Counted from the first letter of the stretch, positions 54,244 through 63,821 are shown. The stretch: 64,000 bases of DNA from Hallella colorans (GCF_003096815.1 NZ_QENY01000013.1:26405-90404); one strand, 5' to 3'. Notes: a model not told the origin generated them from the sequence alone. Numbers and translations are program-made.

Positions 54244-55026
54244 TTAAATCTTGGTGATAATGCCTTTGTCGCTGCTGCTAAGAAAGTTGATTATGTTTTG
54301 GATTTCCTTGCCATCGGGCACCTGCTCGTTGATTTGCGTGATCGAATCGTATAGGCTGTTTTGGCTGTGAAACACCAATCGGTAGGCGTTTGCCACATGC
54401 TTTTGCACCTTGGGACTGATGCCCCACCTCTCCATCATCATGGTGTTGGTTCCACCATAGTTTACAGGCTTGCCACCCGCGATGATATAAGGAGGAATGT
54501 CCTTGTAAAAAGTGGTGCCCGCCTGTATCATGACGAGATCGCCAACATGAGTGCCTGCGCTCTCTATGACCGACGAGGCGAAAACCACGCCGTTGCCAAT
54601 CACGCAGTCGCCGGCTATTTTCGTGCCGTAGCCAAAGACGTTATGGTCGCCCACTTGGGTGTCATGGCTTATGTGCGCGCCCTCCATCAAGAAGTTGTCA
54701 TCGCCGATAACGGTCTCTCCACTGGCGTGGGTGGAGCGGTTTATAACCACATTTTCACGGAAAATATTGTTGTCGCCGATGATAAGATGGGTTTTCTCGC
54801 CAGTGTAGCGAAAGTCTTGTGGCTCAGCTCCAAGCACCGTACATTGGTGTACCTTGTTGTTATTGCCCATCCTCGTGCCATTGAGTATGCTGACAAATGG
54901 AAAGACCACGCAGTCGTCTCCAATCTCGACGTCGTCCTCGATGTAAGCGAATGGGTATATTTTGCAACGTTTCCCAATCTTGGCATTGGGCGAAACCACG
55001 GCTTGTGGACTAATTTCTTTTGACAT
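54244..55026 (-). CDS. lpxA: UDP-N-acetylglucosamine acyltransferase
   Basis: 260 residues of hexapeptide-repeat left-handed beta helix (PQAVVSPNAKIGKRCKIYPF; GNNNKVHQCTVLGAEPQD). NRSTHASGETVIGDDNFLME contains the catalytic His (HxSGxT-like), followed by AHISHDTQVGDHNVFGYGTK. It carries out the first step of lipid A synthesis. The gene follows tolC by 192 bases on the same strand, in a gap with no other feature. Standalone here, without adjacent lpxC/fabZ or lpxD. Confidence 0.95.
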   Translation of the reverse strand: MSKEISPQAVVSPNAKIGKRCKIYPFAYIEDDVEIGDDCVVFPFVSILNGTRMGNNNKVHQCTVLGAEPQDFRYTGEKTHLIIGDNNIFRENVVINRSTHASGETVIGDDNFLMEGAHISHDTQVGDHNVFGYGTKIAGDCVIGNGVVFASSVIESAGTHVGDLVMIQAGTTFYKDIPPYIIAGGKPVNYGGTNTMMMERWGISPKVQKHVANAYRLVFHSQNSLYDSITQINEQVPDGKEIQNIINFLSSSDKGIITKI

Positions 55027-55218
55027 GTTGATGATGTTTTAAGAGTCTCGACAGATGCTTCATGATAGAGATGTGGATGTGTTCTCTTGCAAGTTGGGTG
55101 TCTGACGATGGCTCATGATATATTTCGTGAAGAGTTGTACCATATTCGTCTTGGTGAGCTTCTCGGTAGGCTCGCGCTTTAATGAAGGTGTTACAGATGC
55201 GCCGCCGATGCCTTGAGG

Positions 55219-56604
55219 CTATCGCGTGCCACCTCCGAGTGCTTGGTAGAGATTGACAACGGCTTGCATTTTATGGAAGTCGTCGGTCACCTTGGAGAGT
55301 TGGGCGTTGAGCAATTTGCTCTCTGCGGTGATAACTTCAAGGTATGTGCTGCCTGCCATATCGAGCAACATGTGAGTGTGTTCCACGTTTTTCTTGAGCA
55401 CTTCGATTTGTTTTTGCTCAATGGCGCTTTTTTCTTGCGAGGTATTGTAGAGCACCAAGGCATTGCTAACCTCGGCTCCTGCTTTGAAGATGCTGTTTTG
55501 CCAAGTGTTGTATGCCTGCTGATATTTGGCCTCGGCCACTCGCAGGCCCGCTGTGAGCCTGCCGTTCATGAAGATGGGTTGGGTGAGCGAACCAACGGCG
55601 GAGAGTAGCCATTGGCCTGGGTTAACCATGCCTTTGCCATTGCTGAAACCACCCATGGCATTGATAGTTATGTTTGGATAGAACATGGAGCGAGCTTTTT
55701 CCACGTTATAGAAGCATGTGGCGAGCGCCATTTCGTTGGCGTGAATGTCTGGCCTGTTGCGTAAAAGTTGAATTCCTACGCCAGTGGAGAAGTGCCCTGG
55801 CAGGCTTTGGTCTGCCAGTTTGCCGCGTGGCACGAATTGTGCCGGCTCTCCCAACAGCAGGCTAAGTGAGTTTTCCATCTCTCGCAGTTGGCGTTTCAAG
55901 TCGGCCTTTCTGGTCAGCACGGAGTAATAATTTGCTTCGGCAGCCTGCACGGCCGTAGACCGATAGCCCATGCGACCGTTCTTCATGGCCTCCATTTGCT
56001 TCCATGTTTTTTGCGTCAACATTTCCATTTCTTGCACCAATTCCATCTGCCTGTCAAGCATGAGCAGCGTGTAATACAAGTTGGCAACGCCCGAGACCAA
56101 GGATGTTTTGACGCTCAACTGGTAGTCTTCCATCTGTATGAGTGATGTCTGGGCGGCTCGTTTGGCCGCTGTCAAGCCGCCAAAGAGCGACACGTTCCAA
56201 CTTGCCGCCACCGTGAGGTCGTATGATTGGACAGTCTTTTCGTTGAAATGACTGACTGTACCCTGTGGTGTGAAGGCGAATTGCGGCAGAAAAGCCAATT
56301 TGGCGGCTTTGAGTTGGGCCTTGGCTATCTCGATGTTCAACGCAGCGTTAAGCAAGTTGGGGTTATTGTCCAATGCCTTTTGGATGAGCGTTTGCAGCTG
56401 CGAATCGGTAAAAACATCTCGCCAAGCCCAATGGCCCAAACTCAAGGTGTCGGGCGTGGCCAAGGTGTCTGCTGCCGAGAGCGTGTCTCGAAACAGGCCG
56501 TTGGCTGCGACTTGCGGTCGCTCATATCTGCCATAGAGACTCTTGCAGCCCGACAATGCCAGTGCCAAAGTGCCTACTAAGATAATGCTTCTAATTATTT
56601 TCAT
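55219..56604 (-). CDS. TolC/OprM-like outer-membrane efflux lipoprotein
   Basis: 461 residues from MKIIRSIILVGTLALALSGC; an upstream frame start at 56637 would place 11 residues before the signal peptide. Lipobox Leu-Ser-Gly-Cys at about residue 20. Two OEP repeats: NPNLLNAALNIEIAKAQLKA and, in the second half, FKAGAEVSNALVLYNTSQEK, with LLRNRPDIHANEMALATCFY (NRPDI) signature. It forms the outer-membrane exit of the tripartite pump with the genes at 56686 and 60004. Confidence 0.92.
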   Translation of the reverse strand: MKIIRSIILVGTLALALSGCKSLYGRYERPQVAANGLFRDTLSAADTLATPDTLSLGHWAWRDVFTDSQLQTLIQKALDNNPNLLNAALNIEIAKAQLKAAKLAFLPQFAFTPQGTVSHFNEKTVQSYDLTVAASWNVSLFGGLTAAKRAAQTSLIQMEDYQLSVKTSLVSGVANLYYTLLMLDRQMELVQEMEMLTQKTWKQMEAMKNGRMGYRSTAVQAAEANYYSVLTRKADLKRQLREMENSLSLLLGEPAQFVPRGKLADQSLPGHFSTGVGIQLLRNRPDIHANEMALATCFYNVEKARSMFYPNITINAMGGFSNGKGMVNPGQWLLSAVGSLTQPIFMNGRLTAGLRVAEAKYQQAYNTWQNSIFKAGAEVSNALVLYNTSQEKSAIEQKQIEVLKKNVEHTHMLLDMAGSTYLEVITAESKLLNAQLSKVTDDFHKMQAVVNLYQALGGGTR

Positions 56605-56685
56605 GCTGTGTATTTTATAAATCGCGGCTCTCGCCATGTGCCCGAATAGGGTTGATGGAAGAGCTTGGCGATGTTTTTATTCGTC

Positions 56686-59600
56686 TTACGAGTTGTTGCG
56701 AGCGGCCTTTTTGTTCGGTCGCGCGTATTGTTTCAATTCGGCTTGAGCCTCTTGACTTGCCTCGTCGGCGAAGACCATCGGCGTGAATTTCTCTTGTATC
56801 CACTGGAAAGTGACAAACAATGTTGGCACCACGAATATCTGCAAGAATGTGCCGATGAGCATGCCGCCCACGGCTGCGGCGCCAAGTGTCTGGTTGCCGT
56901 TCTTGCCAACGCCCGAGGCAAACATCAACGGCATCAAGCCGATAATCATGGCCAGCGAGGTCATCAGGATGGGGCGGAGGCGCGCGGCTGCGCCAAGAAT
57001 GGCCGCGTAGCGCAGGCCCATGCCCGTCTTGCGGCGCTCAAGAGCGAACTGCACGATGAGGATGGCATTCTTGGCAAGCAGTCCGATGAGCATGATCAGC
57101 GATATTTGCATGTATATATCGTTGGAGTGTCCAAACAGATTGGTAAAGGCGAACGCTCCGGCAAGGCCGAATGGCACCGACAACAGCACTGACAGCGGTA
57201 GCAAATAACTCTCGTATTGTGCGCTCAATATGAGATACACAAACACGAAACACAGCACAAAGATGATGGCTGTGGAGTTTGATGATTCCGCCTCGGAGCG
57301 TGTCAGTCCCGAAAATTCGTATCCGTAGCCAGTGGGCAACACCTCTTTTGCCACTTCCTCGCACGCTTTCAGGGCGTCGCCAGAGGTGCCCGACGGTGTG
57401 ATATTGAGGTTGATAGCCGTGAAAAGGTTGAACCGGCTGATGTTTGACGGACCGTAAACGCGTTTCAATGTGACAAATTCTGATACCGGGGCCATGCTAC
57501 CTGAGGCCAATCTTACGTAGATGTTGCTCAACCCCTCCGGCCTCATCCTGCTCTCCACGGTTCCTTGTATCATCACTCGATACAGCTTGCCGTAAGCATT
57601 GAAGTTGGACGCATACATGCCACCGTAATAGCCTTGCAACGTGGAGAGCACTGCGGCTGGCGACGTTCCAGCCTGCTTGCACTTGGCCACGTCGACGTCG
57701 ACCATGTATTGTGGATAGTTGGGGTTGTAGGATGTCATGGCACTTTGTATCTCGTCGCGTTTGTTCAGCTCTTCGAGATATGTTTGCGCCACTTCGAAAA
57801 ACTTGTTCAAGTCGCCTCCCGTCTTGTCTTGCAAAGACATTGAGACAGCGTTGCTGGCCGAGAAACCGGGTATCATCGGTGGTCCAAAGGCTATGATTCT
57901 CGCATCCTTGATAGCCGCCGTCTGCTTGTATATCATGCCCAACACCATGTTGGCGTCCATCGGGTTCATGAACAGTTGTGCCACGCCTTTGCCCGTTATC
58001 ACGCCCCATAGTCGGGCGAGGACATTTTTCGGCGACCTCTCCTCAAAGCTCTTGAGCTTGATGACAAACGTGGCTTGGTCAGAACCTTGCCCAGCTATGA
58101 AGTTGAAACCAGTAATAGCCTCCCTGCGTTTGATGGCTGGGTTTGAGGCGAGCATGCTGTCCACTTGGTCCACAATCTGCTGCGTGCGAGCCTGACTGGT
58201 GCCCGGCGCGGCCGAGACGGTCACGAACAGGGTGCCCACATCCTCGTTTGGCACCAGTCCGGTGCTGGTGGTCGCCATGCCCACGACGAGCGCCACGATG
58301 CCTACCGCCACCGCTATGCCTGTTATAACGCGGTGTTTGAGCATATAGGTCACGCCTTTCTTGTATTTGTGTGTGGCCTTGTCGAACACGCGGTTGAAAC
58401 CATGATGAAATCGGTCTATAAACGTAGCGTTCTTGTCATTCGTTTCCTCTTCGTGCGGTTTAAGGAATATGGCACATAGGGCCGGCGACAAAGTCAGGGC
58501 GTTCACCGCAGATATGATGATGGCGACGGCCATGGTTACGCCAAACTCGCGGTAGAAGGTGCCCGATGTGCCGCCCATGAACGATACGGGCACGAACACG
58601 GCCGACATGACCAAAGTGATGGAGATGATGGCTCCCGAAATCTCGTTCATGGCATCGATGGCAGCCGTCAATGCGTTGTCATAGCCTTGGTCGAGCTTTG
58701 CGTGCACCGCCTCGACCACCACGATGGCATCGTCCACCACGATGGCGATGGCCAAAAGTAGCGCGGACAGCGTGAGCAGGTTGATGGAAAAACCGAATAT
58801 CCACAAGAACAGGAACGTTCCTACCAATGCCACGGGCACGGCGATCATCGGGATAAGCGTTGAGCGGAAATCTTGGAGAAACACATATACCACCAAGAAT
58901 ACCAATACCAGCGTGAGCGCCAACGTGAACACCACCTCTTCTATGGAGGCGAACAGAAATTCCGTCACGTCTTGCTCAATGGTGTAGATCATGCCCGGCG
59001 GCATGGTTTCTTGCGCTTGCGCCAAAGCCTTTTTTACGTCGGTGGCTATCTGTGTGGCATTAGAGCCGGCCACTTGCTGTACCATGCCCATGGCGGCTGG
59101 GCGACCATTGCTCTTCATGTTCACGTTGTACATCAGGCTGCCAAGCTCCACTTTCGCCACGTCCTTAAGGTAAAGCGTCTGCCCGGTGGTGTTGCTGTTG
59201 AGTATGATGTTCTCAAACTCGCGCGCATCAGACAGTCGTCCTTTGTAGCGCAGCGTGTACTCAAAGGCCATGTCGCTTTTCTCGCCGAACGCACCCGGGG
59301 CCGCCTCGATGTTCTGCTCGGCCAAGGCACGGGTGATGTCAGCAGGCACCAAGCCGTATTGTTTCATCTTCTCCGGTTGCAACCATACACGCATGGAGTA
59401 GGTTTCGGTCGAGAAGCTCCGCACGTCGCCCACGCCTTTTATGCGTTTGAGGAGTGGCGTGACGTTGATCTCGGTGTAGTTGGTGAGAAACTTGCTGTCG
59501 TAGCGACCGTCTTCGGTCGTTATGGAGAAAATTATCACGTTTGAGGTCTGCCGTTTAGATACCGTCACGCCCACGCGGTTCACCTCGGCCGGCAGCAGCG

Positions 59601-59949
59601 ACTGTGCTTGCGCCACGCGGTTTTGCACGTTCACGGCGGCCATGTCGGCATTTGTGCCTTGCTTAAAGAATATGGTGATCTGTGCCATGCCCGAGTTGGT
59701 GGCCGACGATGTCATGTAGGTCATGTTCTCCACGCCGTTGATACTCTCTTCGAGTGGCGTCACCACGGCGTTCATCACGGTCTTGGCGTCGGCTCCTTGG
59801 TATACCGTCCATACAGAGATGGTGGGTGGGGCTATGTCTGGATACTGCTCCACGGGAAGCGATATAAGCCCAATGGCACCTAACAACACGAAGAAAATGG
59901 ATATCACCGTGGACAGCACTGGGCGTTTTATGAATTTTGAAAAAGTCAT
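56686..59949 (-). CDS. RND multidrug efflux pump, inner-membrane HAE1 transporter
   Basis: 1087 residues. Twelve membrane helices with two large periplasmic loops. Start MTFSKFIKRPVLSTVISIFF; SLPVEQYPDIAPPTISV; helix-4 proton-relay segment LLAIAIVVDDAIVVVEAVHA (two Asp) and the matching LIMLIGLLAKNAILIVQFAL in the second half. It exports amphipathic drugs, bile salts or detergents using proton-motive force, together with the adaptor (54 bases upstream) and the outer-membrane channel (81 bases downstream). Confidence 0.95.
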   Translation of the reverse strand: MTFSKFIKRPVLSTVISIFFVLLGAIGLISLPVEQYPDIAPPTISVWTVYQGADAKTVMNAVVTPLEESINGVENMTYMTSSATNSGMAQITIFFKQGTNADMAAVNVQNRVAQAQSLLPAEVNRVGVTVSKRQTSNVIIFSITTEDGRYDSKFLTNYTEINVTPLLKRIKGVGDVRSFSTETYSMRVWLQPEKMKQYGLVPADITRALAEQNIEAAPGAFGEKSDMAFEYTLRYKGRLSDAREFENIILNSNTTGQTLYLKDVAKVELGSLMYNVNMKSNGRPAAMGMVQQVAGSNATQIATDVKKALAQAQETMPPGMIYTIEQDVTEFLFASIEEVVFTLALTLVLVFLVVYVFLQDFRSTLIPMIAVPVALVGTFLFLWIFGFSINLLTLSALLLAIAIVVDDAIVVVEAVHAKLDQGYDNALTAAIDAMNEISGAIISITLVMSAVFVPVSFMGGTSGTFYREFGVTMAVAIIISAVNALTLSPALCAIFLKPHEEETNDKNATFIDRFHHGFNRVFDKATHKYKKGVTYMLKHRVITGIAVAVGIVALVVGMATTSTGLVPNEDVGTLFVTVSAAPGTSQARTQQIVDQVDSMLASNPAIKRREAITGFNFIAGQGSDQATFVIKLKSFEERSPKNVLARLWGVITGKGVAQLFMNPMDANMVLGMIYKQTAAIKDARIIAFGPPMIPGFSASNAVSMSLQDKTGGDLNKFFEVAQTYLEELNKRDEIQSAMTSYNPNYPQYMVDVDVAKCKQAGTSPAAVLSTLQGYYGGMYASNFNAYGKLYRVMIQGTVESRMRPEGLSNIYVRLASGSMAPVSEFVTLKRVYGPSNISRFNLFTAINLNITPSGTSGDALKACEEVAKEVLPTGYGYEFSGLTRSEAESSNSTAIIFVLCFVFVYLILSAQYESYLLPLSVLLSVPFGLAGAFAFTNLFGHSNDIYMQISLIMLIGLLAKNAILIVQFALERRKTGMGLRYAAILGAAARLRPILMTSLAMIIGLMPLMFASGVGKNGNQTLGAAAVGGMLIGTFLQIFVVPTLFVTFQWIQEKFTPMVFADEASQEAQAELKQYARPNKKAARNNS

Positions 59950-60003
59950 GTATGCGTTGTTTTATAGATTAAAGGCATCCCTACAGTCGGGGTCGCGCTC
60001 ATC

Positions 60004-61203
60004 CTATTCATCTTTCATGGCCTTGATAAACGAGTTTGCGTCGGCTTGCGAGGCGCCCATTTTCTCGGCTTTTTCTATTTTTTTCATGTATTGGGCCTCT
60101 GAGATAGGTTTTATCTCCATGCCATCTGTCAGCTTGGTTATACCCTTGCTCACGTATCGATCGCCGGGGCGCAATCCCTCGGTCACGATATAGTTTTTGC
60201 CGTCATTCTGTGGGTTCACTTTTATCTCTGTGTATCTCACCTTGTTATCCTTGCCCACAAGATACACGAACACTTTGTCTTGTATGTGCGATGTCACTTC
60301 TTGCGGAATGACGATGGCAGCGCTGTTGGTTCTCGGCACGATGATTTGTCCGGCTCCACCGCTCTTGAGCAACCGCTCCGGATTGGGGAAATGGGCTATG
60401 ATCGAGTAGGAGCCTGTGGACGGGTCTATCACGCCACTCATCTTCACCACCTTGCCCGGATGGTTGTATATCGTTCCGTCCGCCAATTGCAGTTTCACAG
60501 TTGGCATCTCGGCGATGGCGGTGGCAGTGCTCCCTGCGTTCCTCGCGAGTGCCAAAATCTCGCTCTCGCTCATGGAGAAGAACACTTCCATGGTGGCGTT
60601 GTTAGACACGGTCGTGAGCGCGTTAGAGGCGCTCACGAGTGTTCCCACTTTGAAAGGCAGACTTCCTACAATGCCGTTTGCGGGCGCTTTTACCGTGCAC
60701 CAGCTTAACGTTTCTCTTGCTGAGGCCAACGCGGCTTGTGCCTGTGCAACCGCCGCTTGTGCCGTGGAGTAATTGTTTTGCGACGTTGACAACTCGTATT
60801 GTCCAATGATTTGTTGGTCGAACAGTTTCTTGTTGTTATCATAGGTCATGCGAGCCGTGTTGGCTCTTGTCTTGGCTGTGTTTACGGCGGCTTGCGCTTG
60901 GCGCACGGCGGCACGGTAAGTTTCGCTGTCTATTACAAACATCGTTTGTCCGGCTCTCACCGATTGTCCCTCATGCACGAGCACCTTGGTAATAAAGCCA
61001 GCTATCTTGGGTCTCACGTCCACGTCTTGTATACCTCGAATGGTGGCGGGATAGGTGGTTTGCAGGCCAGCGCTTTGGGTGCCAACCGTTCGCACCGCGA
61101 ACTCGTTGTCGCCCATTTTGGGCATGCCTTGTCGTCCCTTACCTCCACATGAAAGAAGGATTGCGGCCGTGGCTGCCACAAATAAACATTGCTTAATCTT
61201 CAT
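60004..61203 (-). CDS. RND efflux membrane-fusion (adaptor) lipoprotein
   Basis: 399 residues with lipoprotein signal (CLFVAATAAILLSCGGKGRQ). Lipoyl half-motifs: PKIAGFITKVLVHEGQSVRA and GETLSWCTVKAPANGIVG-type (SWCTVKAPANGIVGSLPFKV); the alpha-hairpin between them includes QIIGQYELSTSQNNYSTAQA. Beta-barrel and membrane-proximal domains follow (QEVTSHIQDKVFVYLVGKDN). It links the HAE1 transporter to the TolC-like channel. First gene of the efflux unit; an upstream palindrome at 61244-61258 may be an operator. Confidence 0.93.
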   Translation of the reverse strand: MKIKQCLFVAATAAILLSCGGKGRQGMPKMGDNEFAVRTVGTQSAGLQTTYPATIRGIQDVDVRPKIAGFITKVLVHEGQSVRAGQTMFVIDSETYRAAVRQAQAAVNTAKTRANTARMTYDNNKKLFDQQIIGQYELSTSQNNYSTAQAAVAQAQAALASARETLSWCTVKAPANGIVGSLPFKVGTLVSASNALTTVSNNATMEVFFSMSESEILALARNAGSTATAIAEMPTVKLQLADGTIYNHPGKVVKMSGVIDPSTGSYSIIAHFPNPERLLKSGGAGQIIVPRTNSAAIVIPQEVTSHIQDKVFVYLVGKDNKVRYTEIKVNPQNDGKNYIVTEGLRPGDRYVSKGITKLTDGMEIKPISEAQYMKKIEKAEKMGASQADANSFIKAMKDE

Positions 61204-61243
61204 ACCTATTATATTTTTATGTTGATTTTCGTTAGCGAGATAA

Positions 61244-61258
61244 TGCCATTTGATGGCA
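61244..61258 (-). promoter_or_regulatory. palindrome upstream of the efflux operon, possible operator
   Basis: TGCCATTTGATGGCA has 6-base arms with a 3-base spacer, 41-55 bases before the adaptor start codon. Such dyads often bind TetR/MarR-type regulators, but no regulator gene is adjacent. Inference only. Confidence 0.3.
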
Positions 61259-61366
61259 ATAGCAAAAAACTTAAAATTCGTTTTTAGTTTTTCTACATGC
61301 GAATTTAAGGAATATCAATGAAAACTCATCGATATCCCTTATTCTTTTAACAAGTATTTTTGATTT

Positions 61367-62890
61367 TTAACAAAGCCCCATTTCTTGGGCTTTCTTCATT
61401 AATAGGCGCATCAATGGCTCTCGCTCGTTGGGCACTTTGTTGTCCAGCACGGCATCCTTGAGGGTTTGTTTGAGGGTGCCGACCTCTCTTGAGGGTTTCA
61501 GGTGGAACATCTCCATGATCTCGTTGCCATCTATGCAAGGCTGCAACGCGCGCTTGTAGTCCTTCTCTTGCAAGTCGGTTATTTTCTCTCTCACTAATCT
61601 GAAGTTTTCCAAGAAGCGTTGTTTTTTCACCCTGTTCTTGCTGGTGATGTCTGCTTCGCATAGCATCATCAGGTCGTCCACGTCGTTGTTGGCGTCGTTC
61701 ACCAATCGGCGTACGGCGCTGTCGGTCACCTCCTCGTCGGCGATGGCGATGGGTCTCATGTGCAGGTCCACCATTTTTTTGACGTATTTCATTTTGCCGT
61801 CCAAGGGCAACTTCAATCGTTTAAAAATGGCCGGCACCATTTTGGCGCCCACGTAGTTGTGATTGTGAAACGTCCATCCGTTCTGGTTGTCCCACCGTTT
61901 GGTCTTGGCTTTGCCAATATCGTGCAGCAGTGATGCCCAGCGCAGCCACAATTTGTGCTCGTTGAGCAGGTCGATCTCTTTTTGGCATAGCTCTGCCTCT
62001 TCGCTTTTGCGGTCGAGAGCGTTTAGCTCTTGGTGGAGTTTTTCCATGCGTTTATTTTGTGCGGCGCACAAATTATCAAGCACCTCAAGTGTGTGATAGA
62101 AGTTGTTTTTATGCGCGCGCCCCTCGCGTGTCTCCACCTTGTCGAGCGCAGTCAGTTCTGGCATGACGATGTCGAGAAGGCCACAGCGGTGCAAATCCAC
62201 GAAGCCTCTGCTGGGACTGTCGGTCATCATTATTTTGTTGAGTTCCTCTTGTATGCGCTCTCCGCTGATAATCTTGATACGGTCAGCGTTTCGCGCCAGT
62301 GCGTCAAAGGTTTCGTCTTCGATAAAGAAGCGCAGTTGGGTGGCAAATCTCACGCACCTCAGCATGCGCAGTGGGTCGTCCGAGAATGTGATGTCGGGGT
62401 CCATTGGCGTGCGTATCACGCCTTCTTCCATGTCTTGCAGACCGTCAAAGGGGTCTACCAATTGCCCGAAGCGGTCTCGGTTGAGGCACACGGCCAAGGC
62501 GTTGATAGTGAAATCGCGGCGGTTCTGGTCGTCCTCAAGTGTGCCGTCCTCCACGTGGGGCTTGCGGCTGTCGTGGCTGTAGCTTTCTTTGCGGGCCCCC
62601 ACGAACTCCACTTCCAGGCCGTGCCATTTCACTTGTGCGGTGCCAAAGTTGCGAAAGACGCTGAGTCGCGCCTTTCCGCCCAAAATCTCTTTGAGCCGCT
62701 TGGCCACCTCGATGCCGCTGCCCACCACCACCACATCTATGTCGTTGGAGGGTCGCTCAAGAAACAAGTCGCGCACATAGCCGCCTACCACATAACATTC
62801 TTGGCCTATGCTGTCAGCCGCTTCGGATATCTTGTGAAATATGTTTTTATCTAATAATGTCGCTAAATCGCTGTCGCTGAGATGTCGCAT
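61367..62890 (-). CDS. cca: CCA-adding-enzyme family nucleotidyltransferase with HD domain
   Basis: 507 residues. Nucleotidyltransferase class II signature VVGGYVRDLFLERPSNDIDV (metal-binding DxD), KPHVEDGTLEDDQNRRDFTI (RRDF motif), DPLRMLRCVRFATQLRFF (ERMR-like); then an HD domain, LHDIGKAKTKRW plus HNHNYVGAKM. The class maintains or repairs the 3'-CCA end of tRNA; some relatives are poly(A) polymerases. The HD domain could add phosphohydrolase activity. Promoter TAACTTTG on the minus strand at 62994-62987 is ~97 bases before the start. Confidence 0.88.
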   Translation of the reverse strand: MRHLSDSDLATLLDKNIFHKISEAADSIGQECYVVGGYVRDLFLERPSNDIDVVVVGSGIEVAKRLKEILGGKARLSVFRNFGTAQVKWHGLEVEFVGARKESYSHDSRKPHVEDGTLEDDQNRRDFTINALAVCLNRDRFGQLVDPFDGLQDMEEGVIRTPMDPDITFSDDPLRMLRCVRFATQLRFFIEDETFDALARNADRIKIISGERIQEELNKIMMTDSPSRGFVDLHRCGLLDIVMPELTALDKVETREGRAHKNNFYHTLEVLDNLCAAQNKRMEKLHQELNALDRKSEEAELCQKEIDLLNEHKLWLRWASLLHDIGKAKTKRWDNQNGWTFHNHNYVGAKMVPAIFKRLKLPLDGKMKYVKKMVDLHMRPIAIADEEVTDSAVRRLVNDANNDVDDLMMLCEADITSKNRVKKQRFLENFRLVREKITDLQEKDYKRALQPCIDGNEIMEMFHLKPSREVGTLKQTLKDAVLDNKVPNEREPLMRLLMKKAQEMGLC

Positions 62891-62986
62891 GTTTGTCTAT
62901 GTTGTAATGTATCTGTTGTCTTGGCGCCCGTTTGCTCTGTAATTTGGAATGGGTGCGTGTCCGAGTTTACGCAAGCCGATGACATG

Positions 62987-62994
62987 CAAAGTTA
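62987..62994 (-). promoter_or_regulatory. -7 promoter element for the nucleotidyltransferase gene
   Basis: Minus strand TAACTTTG, with a leader of roughly 97 bases to ATG 62890. Confidence 0.5.
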
Positions 62995-63038
62995 CAAAAA
63001 AGATTGCATTTATGGAGCCTTGGCTCGTTGCTTTTCAT

Positions 63039-63046
63039 TAACTTTG
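63039..63046 (+). promoter_or_regulatory. -7 promoter element almost touching a start codon
   Basis: TAACTTTG ends 5 bases before ATG 63052, so the transcript is expected to start at or next to the ATG. Confidence 0.55.
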
Positions 63047-63051
63047 TGCGC

Positions 63052-63456
63052 ATGAACAGATATATAGCACTTGTTTTCACGTTTGTTTGCGTCGTTTCTT
63101 GCCAACCATCGGCCGATGACAAGGCCGCATCCCAGATGCGATTGATAGACTCGTTGTATCAAAACCATGACTATGTGGCTACGTTGCATGCCATAGCCAA
63201 CTTGCGCGCCAGCCACCCCAAGGCGGTGAAATCACGTCGACGAGCGTTGAAAATATGGCAAGATGCGTCGCTCAAGATAGCGCAAGCCGACATCGCTCGC
63301 ACCGACTTGGCTTTGCAAGCTACCAAGAGGGCATTCGAGAGCGAGCATGATATTGGTCGGCGCAATCGTCTGGGCGTGAAGGTCGACTCGCTGCAGGTGC
63401 GTTACGACGCGCTGTGTGGCACCGTGCGCGTCATACACAGGCGGCAAAAAGAGTGA
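63052..63456 (+). CDS. small lipoprotein of unknown function
   Basis: 134 residues from ATG 63052 (MNRYIALVFTFVCVVSCQPS; Cys at residue 17 as lipobox). A longer open frame to 63004 runs through the promoter and is rejected. The mature protein is helical and Lys/Arg/Asp-rich (DSLYQNHDYVATLHAIANLR, KSRRRALKIWQDASLKIAQA), suggesting a coiled, possibly TPR-like, periplasmic protein. No family is recognised. Divergent from cca. Confidence 0.65.
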   Translation: MNRYIALVFTFVCVVSCQPSADDKAASQMRLIDSLYQNHDYVATLHAIANLRASHPKAVKSRRRALKIWQDASLKIAQADIARTDLALQATKRAFESEHDIGRRNRLGVKVDSLQVRYDALCGTVRVIHRRQKE

Positions 63457-63711
63457 CGTGTGTATGGCTGTTCCGGTTTGATGGCATGGCTTTTCGAGGC
63501 GAAATGTCACATCTGCGGCCATGCTTTTTCACATTAAAAATTGCATTGAAAAAAACAAACAACACCCCCTTGTTTCTACGTTTTTTTTATTTTTCAGGTG
63601 TTTTTGCCCGAAAAACGGCAAAAATAGCGTGTGTTTTGTAATTGGTTAATACACCGCATGTTATGTGGAAATAAAATTATCGCTCCTACAAAAACGTATT
63701 TTTCATTTTGC

Positions 63712-63821
63712 GTTTAATGCCTAATCATGTTGCCATTAGACGCTAAAGGCATTGTCATTCGGTAGCCAACGCATGCCCTTTAGGCCTTTTTCACGATGCC
63801 ATTGGGCCTTTATCGTGTGGG
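63712..63821. repeat. 22-bp tandem array E (five units)
   Basis: Units begin at 63712, 63734, 63756, 63778 and 63800. They read GTTTAATGCCTAATC, CATTAGACGCTAAAGGC, CATTCGGTAGCCAACGC, CTTTAGGCCTTTTTC and CATTGGGCCTTTATC. It lies downstream of the small lipoprotein gene; 63457-63711 and 63822-63945 show nothing else. Confidence 0.75.

Noticed and set aside
61270..61366. Possible small RNA or terminator between cca and the efflux operon
   Set aside because: A/T-rich sequence with no stable stem or promoter element that I could support.
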